This document shows, one piece after another, positions 1-5,883 of a DNA stretch of 5,883 bases (position 1 is its first letter; the number at the start of each line of letters is the position of its first letter). The DNA is taken from assembly GCA_029335925.2 (NCBI GenBank), contig JARJMX020000110.1:1-5883 (forward strand), written 5' to 3'. Below the pieces are notes generated by a model that did no database searches, was not told the DNA's origin, and saw only the letters and a list, made by a program, of their open reading frames with translations. The DNA is from Gammaproteobacteria bacterium (lineage in GTDB: Bacteria; Pseudomonadota; Gammaproteobacteria; Halothiobacillales; Halothiobacillaceae). Made by a program: the position numbers and the translations under genes.

Positions 1-212
1 TCCATGCCCCGGGCGGGTTCGGCACCTACGAGGCAGGGATGCTCGGCGCGCTGTTACCGCAGGGGGTGAAGCTTGCGGCGGCTACAAAGGCGGCCATCAA
101 CACGCACCTGTTCCTGCTCGGTTCCAGCGTGCTTTTCGGGCTGGCGGCCATGCTGATGCCGGGCAAATCAGCTACCATGCCAGCACCCGACAAGGACAAG
201 AATACGCCATGA
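1..212 (+). CDS. Flippase-like membrane protein, C-terminal end (partial)
   Basis: Only the last 69 codons are present; the gene enters from the left edge, with its frame starting at base 3, and ends in TGA at 210-212. The visible part opens with an APGGFGTYEAG motif, the Pro-Gly-Gly-x-Gly-x-x-Glu signature I associate with the lysylphosphatidylglycerol-synthase transmembrane / UPF0104 family of flippase-like integral membrane proteins. A short loop follows, then a hydrophobic segment (NTHLFLLGSSVLFGLAAML) and a polar, lysine- and aspartate-rich tail. Its stop overlaps the next start in an ATGA arrangement (209-212), so translation is probably coupled to the GT2 gene. Members of this family often sit beside polyprenyl-phosphate glycosyltransferases, and a role in moving or handling lipid-linked sugars is inferred from that company. 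The family call rests on one motif plus context; the substrate is unknown. Confidence 0.72.
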   Translation, partial: HAPGGFGTYEAGMLGALLPQGVKLAAATKAAINTHLFLLGSSVLFGLAAMLMPGKSATMPAPDKDKNTP

Positions 213-1219
213 GTGTCACCGTCGATCACCGCCTCTCCCTCGTCATCCCCATGTACAACGAGCAGGACAATGTCCTGCCCATGCTTGAGCGTGTGCACGA
301 GGTGCTGGGTGACTACCCGATGCCGTGGGAAGTGCTGTTGGTGAACGACGGCAGCAGTGATGGCACGCTGGCGATGATGCGCGAGGGTCAGGCCAAGTAT
401 GGGGAGCACGTACGGGTGGTGGAGCTGCGCCGCAACTTCGGCCAGACCGCGGCGATGCAAGCGGGCATCGACCTTGCGCGCGGCGATGTGATCGCTACCC
501 TCGATGGCGACCTGCAAAATGACCCCATCGATATTCCGCGCATGGTCAACCGCCTGTTGGATGAGGACCTCGACCTCGTCGCCGGCTGGCGCAAGAACCG
601 TCAGGACGCGCTCATTATGCGCAAGATCCCCTCGCGTATTGCCAACAAACTGATTCGCCGCATTACCGGAGTGCAGCTTCACGACTACGGCTGCAGCCTG
701 AAGGTGTTTCGCGCCGAGGTGGTCAAGAACGTGCGTCTGTACGGCGAGATGCATCGCTTCATCCCGGCATGGCTTGCCACTTACACCGCACCGAACCGCA
801 TCGCCGAGGAGGTGGTGGCGCATCATCCGCGTACCCGTGGAGTGTCCAAGTACGGCATCTCCCGCACCTTCCGCGTCATCATCGACCTCTTGGTGGTGTA
901 TTTCTTTATGCGCTTCTCTGCGCGCCCCGGGCATTTCTTCGGCATGGTCGGCTTGGGCCTCGGCGGCCTGGGCGGTTTGATCATGGTCTACATGGTGTTG
1001 CTCAAACTTTTGGGCGAGGACATCGGCACCCGTCCATTGTTCTTCACCGGTATTCTGCTGATCCTGGTGGGCGTGCAGATGCTCACCACCGGCGTGGTGG
1101 CGGAGATGCTCTCGCGCATTTATTTCGAGTCGCAGGAACGCAAGAGCTATATCGTGCGCAACAAGGATGCCGCACTGGCCACCGATGAAGAGGCTTGGCA
1201 TGAGCCCCCTCAGGCTTGA
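209..1219 (+). CDS. GT2 glycosyltransferase, DPM1/ArnC/GtrB-like, with two C-terminal membrane segments
   Basis: A 336-residue protein that probably transfers a sugar from a nucleotide sugar to a polyprenyl phosphate at the cytoplasmic face of the inner membrane. A GT-A domain fills about residues 8-220: LSLVIPMYNE (9-18), VNDGSSDGT (45-53), LRRNFGQTAAMQAG (73-86) and the metal/nucleotide-binding D99-G-D101 followed by LQNDP. Further family marks are HDYGCSLKVFR (158-168), YGEMHRFIP (178-186) and the RTRGVSKYG loop (208-216). Two strongly hydrophobic segments follow at about 243-265 and 277-298, as in ArnC, GtrB and bacterial dolichol-phosphate-mannose-synthase-like enzymes. The length matches that class. 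The ATG at 209 overlaps the upstream stop, with AAGGA at 192-196 as a somewhat distant ribosome-binding site. The 3' end overlaps the PAP2 gene by 20 bp. The sugar donor cannot be read from the sequence; ArnC itself is not claimed because no other arn genes are present. Confidence 0.93.
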   Translation: MSVTVDHRLSLVIPMYNEQDNVLPMLERVHEVLGDYPMPWEVLLVNDGSSDGTLAMMREGQAKYGEHVRVVELRRNFGQTAAMQAGIDLARGDVIATLDGDLQNDPIDIPRMVNRLLDEDLDLVAGWRKNRQDALIMRKIPSRIANKLIRRITGVQLHDYGCSLKVFRAEVVKNVRLYGEMHRFIPAWLATYTAPNRIAEEVVAHHPRTRGVSKYGISRTFRVIIDLLVVYFFMRFSARPGHFFGMVGLGLGGLGGLIMVYMVLLKLLGEDIGTRPLFFTGILLILVGVQMLTTGVVAEMLSRIYFESQERKSYIVRNKDAALATDEEAWHEPPQA

Positions 1220-1964
1220 GCAGCGGCTTTATCTTGCACTGGTTGGGCTGTTCGCCCTCCTGCTGCTGATCAGTTTTCTTCCTGGGGTCAACCTGGCAGG
1301 GTTTCGTCTCATCAATGGCTGGGGGACTGGCTTTGAACAACCATGGGCAGGGATCAACCTGCTGGGTGACACCCTTGTGACCGTTACCCTCTTTTTGCCC
1401 TTCATCTGGCGCCGACCCGAGGTGGTCTGGGCCGCCGTGCTCTCTGCCTTGCTTGCTACTGTGGTGGTCCATGGCCTGAAGTCCTGGCTCGCCTGGCCGC
1501 GCCCGCTGGGTGTTTTGCCGTCCGAGGAGGTGCACTTGATCGGTCATGCCCTCTATGCCCAGTCCTTCCCTTCCGGCCATTCGGCCAGTATCGCCACCGC
1601 TGCGGGCGTGCTCGCCTTGAGCCTGCGGATGCCATGGTGGGGGGGGCTGCTTGTCGCTGGTGTGGCGGTGGTGGCGGGCCTTGCGCGCACCGTGGTGGGG
1701 GCGCACTGGCCGCAGGACGTGGCTGCCGGGGTGTTCATCGGCTGGGTGGCGGCTTGGGTCGGGGTGCGCCTGGCCGATCGCTGGCCAGTCAACCGTCGCT
1801 TTGGGCAGCCGCTCATGGCCCTGCTTCTGCTTGGCTGTCTGGCGCAGTTTTACGGCTTCGATGGTGGCTACCCTGAAGGGCGCTGGATGCTGGTGCCGGT
1901 GGCACTGTGGGCCGTGCTTGGCAGTGCTTGGGTGTTGTGGCGCGCCAATCGGCCTTGGCGTTGA
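1200..1964 (+). CDS. PAP2 superfamily membrane phosphatase
   Basis: A 254-residue integral membrane protein with all three motifs of the PAP2 acid phosphatase family: K94-x6-R101-P102, the PSGH block at 124-127 (H127 acts as the acid/base in this family), and R163-x5-H169-x3-D173, where H169 is the expected nucleophile. Hydrophobic stretches at about 11-28, 52-69, 75-92, 147-165, 173-192, 206-222 and 230-248 indicate six or seven membrane helices. The first motif position often held by Ser before R163 is Ala here, which is common. Possible substrates are undecaprenyl diphosphate (carrier recycling), phosphatidylglycerophosphate or a lipid A phosphate; the operon with a polyprenyl-phosphate GT2 makes carrier recycling attractive, but this is inference. 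The ATG at 1200 is chosen because GAAGAGG lies 7-13 bases upstream; in-frame ATGs at 1185 and 1167 lie deeper inside the GT2 gene. The coding sequence holds a run of eight Gs at 1639-1646. Confidence 0.92.
   Translation: MSPLRLEQRLYLALVGLFALLLLISFLPGVNLAGFRLINGWGTGFEQPWAGINLLGDTLVTVTLFLPFIWRRPEVVWAAVLSALLATVVVHGLKSWLAWPRPLGVLPSEEVHLIGHALYAQSFPSGHSASIATAAGVLALSLRMPWWGGLLVAGVAVVAGLARTVVGAHWPQDVAAGVFIGWVAAWVGVRLADRWPVNRRFGQPLMALLLLGCLAQFYGFDGGYPEGRWMLVPVALWAVLGSAWVLWRANRPWR
1943..1960. terminator. Weak hairpin between convergent genes, possible terminator
   Basis: CGCCAA (1943-1948) and TTGGCG (1955-1960) form a perfect 6-bp stem with a 6-base loop, extendable by one G-U pair in RNA. It lies in the last codons of the PAP2 gene, just before the convergent stop codons. 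There is no clean T tract on either side, so it is not a textbook intrinsic terminator. It is listed because the two convergent genes have only 5 bp between them and no better candidate is visible. Confidence 0.2.
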
Positions 1965-1969
1965 TGCCC

Positions 1970-3526
1970 TTATTGGATACGCACCAGCGCATAGCTGCGC
2001 TCATCCATCAGCACTTCATGAGGCGGCAGTTTTGCGAGCTTGTGCGTACGGGTAAAAACAAGATCGCCCGGCCGTGGCTCACGTCGTTCCTGTACGTGCC
2101 CGCTGTGCACACTAAAACTTGGTGTGTTGACCTCCCACATAACATAAGGCCCCGGTAGGTCGCGGGCGAGTTTGGCCGCATGGACAATGGGGCCTTGTTG
2201 GATGGCGGCAAGGCTCGGGGCAAGCCATAGGGCCAAGGCAAGGTTGCCCGCCAACCCAAGGCCGATCAGGGTGCGGGTTAAGGGGAGGCGGTGGGCAAGC
2301 ATCAAGGCAATACCTCCGAATGCGAGCAGCGCGAATACAATGCCAAAGCCCGGTACGAACAGCTCCTCCGCGCCGGTCAGCAGGGCCCGCACGTCCTCGT
2401 CCCTCTGCATGGCGGTGATGTGTGGCCAAAGCGAGGGCAGGGCGGCGAGGGCGGCAAAAAACAGTACCGGCGGGAGTAGGGCAAGCCAGCGCGAGCGCAG
2501 CGCGGGCAAGGCCAGGGCAGCCAGGATCATGGCCGCGGTCATGCCGTAGTTGAGGTAATGCGGTAGCTTGGTGCCGGAGAGAGAGAAGAACACCAGCACA
2601 AAGCCGAACCACAAAGACAGGTAGAGCCCGAGCGGCGACTTGACCCGCTCGGGCAGCTCGCGCACCGCGCGCAGCAGCAATGTGGTATAGGGCAGGGCAA
2701 GCAGCAGGGCGATGGGGAGGTAGTAGAACAGGCTGCCCGTATGCCCCTCCATCGGCCCTAAGAAGCGTCCAATGTTGTGGGTGCCAAAGAAGCCGTCCAT
2801 GAAGGCCATGCCTTGGGCCTGGTATTGCAACAGGTACCAGGGCAGGGGGATGGCGATGAGCAGCACCAGGCCCAGCGGATGAAAGGCCGCCCGCCACAGA
2901 GCTGGCAGTTCGCGCTTGAGGGCGAAGAACAGTAAGGCCACCACGCTCGGGATCAGCAGCGCAATCGGGCCCTTGGTGAGAAAGCCAAGGCCCATGGCGG
3001 CGTGGGTGAGCAGGATCCAGCGTGTGCGACGTTCAAGGAAGTAGAGGTAAATACCGAACATGGCTGCTACCAGCCACAAGTTGAGCAGGGCGTCGGCGGT
3101 GGCGGCGCGGCCGATGACCATGACTCCAAGGGAAGTTGCGACCTACAGGGCGGCGCGCAGAGCGGTCTTTCGGTCCAGCACTCGGGCGAGAAAGCCGTAG
3201 ACCAGCAGCACCCAGCCGATGGCCGCCAGGGCCGAGGGTAGGCGGAAGGCGAAGGGCGTCGGACCGAACAGGGCGACGCTCGCCGCCTGCAGCCAGTGGA
3301 TCAGCACCGGCTTGTCGAAGCGCGGCACGCCATTGACGAATGGGGAGATGAAATCCCCGCGCACGAACATTTCCCGCGTAGCCTCGGAAAAGGCACCTTC
3401 GTCCAGGTCGAACAGGGGAACGCCACCGAGGTTAACCAGAAAGCTGATCACTGCGGCGAGAGCGAGCAGGACGTAGTGACGCGTGTAACGAGGCATGACG
3501 GGGTGGAAAATCGAAGGGTGAGGCAC
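1970..3526 (-). pseudogene. ArnT-like GT39 glycosyltransferase interrupted by an in-frame TAG
   Basis: Read through the stop, this is a 518-codon polytopic membrane protein of the GT39/PMT_2 (ArnT-like) family, which moves sugars from polyprenyl-phosphate donors to periplasmic acceptors such as lipid A. The part before the stop (127 codons, 3526 to 3146) carries the first membrane helix (about 18-36), the catalytic-loop D42-E43 in FDLDEGAFSEATREM, and FDKPVLIHWL (70-79). Codon 128 is TAG (3145-3143 on this strand). In the same frame follow GRAATADALLNL (139-150), LTKGP (183-187), PWYLLQ (229-234), FFGTHNIGRF (246-255), GHTG and YYLP near 261-271, and FFSLSGTKLPHYLNY (313-327), then further helices and a polar tail ending in TAA at 1972-1970. 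Nothing else is broken, so the lesion looks recent, is an assembly error, or is suppressed. The GTG at 3526 is favoured because AGAGGG lies 8 bases upstream; the ATG at 3496 has no such site. A restart at ATG 3121 would lack the D-E loop and could hardly be active. Confidence 0.87.
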
Positions 3527-3532
3527 TTTAAC

Positions 3533-3547
3533 AACCCTCTTTGGGTT
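3533..3547. repeat. Small inverted repeat in the divergent gap
   Basis: AACCC (3533-3537) and GGGTT (3543-3547) are perfectly complementary around a 5-base spacer. The site lies inside the 26-bp gap between the divergent starts at 3526 and 3553. On the minus strand the same bases include the AGAGGG ribosome-binding site of the GT39 gene, so the repeat could fold over that site or be chance. The arms are too short to claim an operator. Confidence 0.25.
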
Positions 3548-3552
3548 AGGCT

Positions 3553-5049
3553 ATGCCCTCTGGCCAGTCTCATGATGATATTTTCGTGCGCCTTCTGATC
3601 GATACGCCTGATTCCCGCGCCTATCTTGCGCTCGTTCTGCTGCTTGGCCTTGTGACTGCTTACCGGGCCTTGGTGTTGGCGGGTTCCGGGTTGAGTCTGT
3701 ACGTGGATGAAGCCTATTACTGGGGCTGGGCGCAGCAGCTCGACTGGGGTTATTACTCCAAGCCGCCGCTGATCGCTGTATTGATTGCCCTGACCACTGC
3801 CCTCTGTGGCGATGGCGTGTTCTGTGTCAAGCTCGGCGCGCTGTTGGTCTATCCCATCACCACCTTTCTTGTGTTTAAACTCGGTGAGACACTGTTCGAT
3901 GCCCGCACCGGGCTGTGGGCCGCGGCGCTGTTCCTGCTCATGCCCGGCGTGGCGCTCTCCAATCTGATCATTTCCACGGACGTACTGCTGCTGCTGTTCT
4001 GGGCAGCGGGGTTGTTGGCCTTTGTCCGCGCTCTGGAAACCAATGCCTGGCGCCATTGGTTCCTGGTCGGGCTGGCGGGGGGATGTGGGCTTTTGAGCAA
4101 ATACACCATGATCCTGTTTGCTCCCTCCGCCCTACTTACGGTGCTGCTGGTGCCCGCCTGGCGTGGTCAGCTGCGCAATCCACGCCTGTGGCTGGCTGCG
4201 GGGTTGGCCTTCGTGATTTTCCTGCCCAATCTGCTCTGGAATGCCAGCCATGGCTGGCCTACTTTGCGGCACACGGCGGAGATTTCTCATCTTTATGAGC
4301 AAACCCTGCACTGGGGGGAGCTCGGTGCCTTTTGGGGCGGCCAGTTTGCGGTGTTTGGGCCGTTGGCCTTGGTGCTGGGGTTGGTCGCGGCCTTCCGCCT
4401 CCCACACACCCCCTGGACGGTACTGCTTCTGGTATTCACCTTCACCTTCCTTGCCATTATCAGTGCCCAAGCCCTGTTTGGCCGGGCCAATGCCAATTGG
4501 GCCGCTCCGGCCTTCATTGCGGCTAGCGTCCTGGTGGCCCGCTGGGGCGCGGCCTATGCCCATCGACGCTGGTTGCTGTCGGCCTTGGCCTTGAATGTGG
4601 CGTTGATGTTCGGGGCCTACCATTACGATCGGATCATAGGAACACTCGGTTTTGAATTGACGGCCAAAACCGATCCATTCAAGCGGGTGCGGGGCTGGGA
4701 CCGCCTGGGCGAGCAATTCGCTCGTCTTCAGGCCGCGCACCCGCAGGCGTTGCTGGTGAGCGAGGAGCGCGAGGTGTTGGCGGAGCTTGTCTATTACGCC
4801 CGCATCCCGCCCGAGCGGGTCTTAAGTTGGAATCCGCAAGGTTTGTTGCGGCACCAGTATGACCTCAGGCACAGCCTGGGCCCTGCGCAGCGGGGGCAGG
4901 ATGTGCTTTTTGTGACCAGCGCCAGCACGCCTGGGCCCATGGCCGAACACTTTGCCTCCGTCGAGCCTCTCCCGCCTTTGCATGTGCCCATTCACCGGGA
5001 CTGGGCGTTGGAGTATTCGGTTTTTCTTCTCCGAGACTACAAAGGCTGA
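3553..5049 (+). CDS. GT39 family (ArnT/PMT-like) membrane glycosyltransferase
   Basis: An intact 498-residue polytopic protein expected to transfer a sugar from a polyprenyl-phosphate carrier on the periplasmic side of the inner membrane. The first helix is at about 23-43, followed by the catalytic periplasmic loop LYVDEAYYWGWAQQLDWGYY (49-68) with D52-E53, then SKPPL (69-73). Later marks are ISTDVLLL (140-147, with D143), LLSKYTMIL (180-188) and FLPNLLWN around 220. Roughly ten more hydrophobic segments follow, then a soluble C-terminal region from about 360, starting with a DPFKRVRGW motif typical of this subgroup. The motifs differ enough from the minus-strand GT39 gene (YYSKPPLIA here, RFDKPVLIHWL there) that the two are different subtypes, not a recent duplication. 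The ATG at 3553 has only a poor TAGG ribosome-binding site; no better in-frame start is nearby. It is divergent from the broken GT39 gene and followed by the PIG-L gene after 7 bases. The acceptor is unknown. Confidence 0.92.
   Translation: MPSGQSHDDIFVRLLIDTPDSRAYLALVLLLGLVTAYRALVLAGSGLSLYVDEAYYWGWAQQLDWGYYSKPPLIAVLIALTTALCGDGVFCVKLGALLVYPITTFLVFKLGETLFDARTGLWAAALFLLMPGVALSNLIISTDVLLLLFWAAGLLAFVRALETNAWRHWFLVGLAGGCGLLSKYTMILFAPSALLTVLLVPAWRGQLRNPRLWLAAGLAFVIFLPNLLWNASHGWPTLRHTAEISHLYEQTLHWGELGAFWGGQFAVFGPLALVLGLVAAFRLPHTPWTVLLLVFTFTFLAIISAQALFGRANANWAAPAFIAASVLVARWGAAYAHRRWLLSALALNVALMFGAYHYDRIIGTLGFELTAKTDPFKRVRGWDRLGEQFARLQAAHPQALLVSEEREVLAELVYYARIPPERVLSWNPQGLLRHQYDLRHSLGPAQRGQDVLFVTSASTPGPMAEHFASVEPLPPLHVPIHRDWALEYSVFLLRDYKG
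3575..3580 (-). promoter_or_regulatory. Possible -10 element for the minus-strand GT39 gene
   Basis: On the minus strand these bases read TATCAT, matching the sigma-70 -10 consensus at five of six positions. They lie in a short AT-rich patch (3571-3583) in otherwise GC-rich DNA, about 49 bases upstream of the GTG start. The best -35 partner (TCGATC, 16-bp spacer) matches only three of six positions. The element falls inside the coding sequence of the divergent gene, as it must because the gap between starts is only 26 bp. This is a weak prediction. Confidence 0.2.
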
Positions 5050-5056
5050 TGTGCAC

Positions 5057-5776
5057 ATGAACCGACGGCTGCGCTGGAGCACCATTTATCGCCTGTACGA
5101 GGGTATTGAACCGCTACTGAATTATTCCGTGGCCAAGGAGGATAAGCCCCGCGGCCAGCGTGTGGTGGTGCTTGCGCCTCATATTGACGATGAGACCATC
5201 GGTTGTGGTGGGGTGATGGCCAAGCACGTGGCGCTGGGGGATCGGGTGGCGGTGCTGACCTTTGCCGATTGTACACCTGAGCGCATCGCAGAAGGTCAGG
5301 CGGCAGGTAAGATCTTGGGGGTACAGCGACAGGATTTTCTGCCTTATCCCTCTAAGACGCTGATGGATCAGGCCGATCTTCCGGATAGGTTGGCGGCCTT
5401 TTTAGCCGAGGAGAGGCCCGATGTGGTTTACACCCCGGGGTTATTCGATCGGCATGTTGATCATCTTTCGGTGAATCTCTTGCTAGCACGCCACAGCCGA
5501 GCGAGTCGGGCGGGCTACATGGTCTACTCGTATGAGGTGTGGAACACCCTCACGCCCAATGTGGCGATCAACATCTCTGCCCATGCCGAACAGAAGCGCA
5601 AGGCGCTGGCCTGCTTCACCAGCCAGAATGCGGCCAACAACTGGCTCGAGGCGAGCCTGGCCCTCTCCCGCTACCGAGGCATCACCACGGGGGCCGGTGA
5701 GTACGCGGAAGCTTTCCTACGCATGAGCGCCTTGCGCCACGTCGAATTGCTGGAACATGCCTTTAAGCGCATTTGA
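5057..5776 (+). CDS. PIG-L (LmbE-like) family N-deacetylase
   Basis: A 239-residue protein of the zinc-dependent PIG-L/LmbE fold, which removes acetyl groups from N-acetylated sugars. The metal-site motif is APHIDDETIGCGG (40-52): H42 and D45 correspond to the family's first two zinc ligands, with D44 as the usual catalytic acid/base. The distal motif DRHVDH (131-136) supplies H136 as the third ligand and H133 as an active-site histidine, by analogy with MshB. VAVLTFADC (64-72), RPDVVYTPG (120-128) and YAEAFLRM near the C-terminus also fit. No signal peptide or membrane helix is seen, so it should be cytoplasmic. The closest context I know is DnpA of Pseudomonas aeruginosa, a PIG-L protein encoded in the LPS core cluster; whether this is its orthologue is uncertain. 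It starts 7 bases after the GT39 stop. AAAGG (5041-5045) lies 11 bases before ATG 5057 and 5 before an in-frame GTG at 5051, so GTG 5051 is a real alternative. The 3' end overlaps the next gene by 20 bp. Confidence 0.9.
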   Translation: MNRRLRWSTIYRLYEGIEPLLNYSVAKEDKPRGQRVVVLAPHIDDETIGCGGVMAKHVALGDRVAVLTFADCTPERIAEGQAAGKILGVQRQDFLPYPSKTLMDQADLPDRLAAFLAEERPDVVYTPGLFDRHVDHLSVNLLLARHSRASRAGYMVYSYEVWNTLTPNVAINISAHAEQKRKALACFTSQNAANNWLEASLALSRYRGITTGAGEYAEAFLRMSALRHVELLEHAFKRI

Positions 5777-5883
5777 AGGGCCGGATCGCCACCTGCACTT
5801 GGTGCAGGTGATCGCCGGGGATGGCCGTGGTGGGGCCGATCGCGTTGCGCTGGCCTTGGGGCGAGCCATGAGTGAGGCTGGGC
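5757..5883 (+). CDS. GT4 (GT-B) glycosyltransferase, N-terminal end (partial)
   Basis: An open frame starts at ATG 5757, inside the last codons of the PIG-L gene, and runs off the right edge without a stop, giving 42 complete codons. Residues 13-32 are a typical first beta strand and glycine-rich loop of group 1/GT4 glycosyltransferases: HLVQVIAGDGRGGADRVALA resembles the family pattern hxhVIxGLGxGGAERVAL, and the following LGRAMSEAG matches the helix that normally leads into the second strand. Such enzymes are cytoplasmic and add sugars from nucleotide donors to LPS core or polysaccharide acceptors. There is no strong ribosome-binding site (only TGGA 3 bases before ATG), so translation may be coupled to the PIG-L gene through the 20-bp overlap. 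A perfect hairpin lies at 5790-5810. The donor and acceptor cannot be told from this fragment. Confidence 0.78.
   Translation, partial: MPLSAFEGPDRHLHLVQVIAGDGRGGADRVALALGRAMSEAG
5790..5810 (+). repeat. Perfect 9-bp inverted repeat with 3-base loop
   Basis: CACCTGCAC (5790-5798), loop TTG, then GTGCAGGTG (5802-5810). The stem starts 13 bases after the PIG-L stop and about 33 bases into the GT4 gene. No T tract follows, so it is not a standard intrinsic terminator. In mRNA it would form a stable hairpin just downstream of the GT4 start codon and could affect translation or mRNA decay. It encodes ordinary family residues (HLHLVQV), so it may be codon coincidence. Confidence 0.6.

Noticed and set aside
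41..55. A 15-base sequence, GCTCGGCGCGCTGTT, repeated at 3831-3845
   Set aside because: Both copies encode Leu-Gly-Ala-Leu-Leu in hydrophobic segments, so shared codon preference explains it; the flanks do not match.
1167..1199. Longer N-terminus for the PAP2 protein, from ATG 1167 or 1185
   Set aside because: It would extend the overlap with the GT2 gene, and the GAAGAGG site is placed properly for ATG 1200.
26..1201. A 391-codon open frame on the minus strand across the flippase-like and GT2 genes
   Set aside because: Its product is rich in His, Ala and Gln with no recognisable family pattern, and it lies antisense to the GT2 gene, which has clear motifs. Long antisense frames are common in GC-rich DNA.
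2112..2897. A 261-codon minus-strand frame inside the broken GT39 gene
   Set aside because: It is a different frame of the same strand; the family motifs (PWYLLQ, GTKLPHYLNY) are in the overlapping GT39 frame, and this one gives Pro/Ala/Arg-rich sequence.
1970..3121. An independent gene starting at ATG 3121 on the minus strand
   Set aside because: It begins in the middle of a GT39 core, lacks the first helix and the D-E catalytic loop, and is in the same frame as the upstream part. It is better seen as the distal part of one interrupted gene.
3448..4056. A 202-codon minus-strand frame antisense to the intact GT39 gene, and a similar one at 4132-4740
   Set aside because: Both are polar, Gln- and Gly-rich, with no motif, and are antisense to a well-supported membrane protein.
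4952..5056. Longer N-terminus for the PIG-L protein, from ATG 4952
   Set aside because: It would overlap the GT39 C-terminus by nearly 100 bases; a ribosome-binding-like AAAGG sits next to 5051/5057, and the PIG-L domain is complete from there.
1..5883. tRNA, rRNA, CRISPR arrays, insertion sequences or phage att sites
   Set aside because: I saw no cloverleaf, spaced direct repeats, terminal inverted repeats or transposase-like proteins. No gene-free stretch exceeds about 30 bases.

Overview
The window is gene-dense, GC-rich bacterial DNA. Genes overlap or sit a few bases apart, most have recognisable ribosome-binding sites, and there are no RNA genes, CRISPR arrays or transposases. The gene content (polyprenyl-phosphate sugar enzymes, two ArnT-like GT39 membrane glycosyltransferases, a PIG-L deacetylase next to a GT4 glycosyltransferase) suggests a Gram-negative bacterium, most likely a proteobacterium, making or decorating LPS or another envelope glycan. 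The sequence does not settle the genus.

Layout: (1) 1-1964, plus strand, a tightly coupled cluster: the 3' end of a flippase-like integral membrane protein gene, a DPM1/ArnC-type GT2 glycosyltransferase with two C-terminal membrane segments (4-bp ATGA overlap with the first gene), and a PAP2 phosphatase (20-bp overlap with the GT2 gene). (2) 1970-3526, minus strand, convergent with the PAP2 gene across a 5-bp gap: an ArnT-like GT39 gene whose reading frame is interrupted once, by an in-frame TAG at 3143-3145, and is otherwise intact. (3) 3553-5883, plus strand, divergent from that gene across 26 bp: a second, intact GT39 glycosyltransferase of a different subtype, a PIG-L family deacetylase, and the first 42 codons of a GT4 (GT-B fold) glycosyltransferase that runs off the window.

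Working together (inference from families and order): the GT2 enzyme would load a sugar onto a polyprenyl phosphate on the cytoplasmic side, the flippase-like protein may help the carrier cross the membrane, the GT39 enzymes would transfer the sugar to an acceptor on the periplasmic face, and the PAP2 phosphatase could regenerate carrier phosphate or dephosphorylate a lipid. The PIG-L/GT4 pair looks like the start of a separate glycan-assembly block. The most notable points are the lone amber codon in the minus-strand GT39 gene, an 8-G tract inside the PAP2 gene, a perfect 9-bp hairpin in the start of the GT4 gene, and the very short divergent gap between the two GT39 genes. All families are known; I see no clear evidence of an undescribed system.
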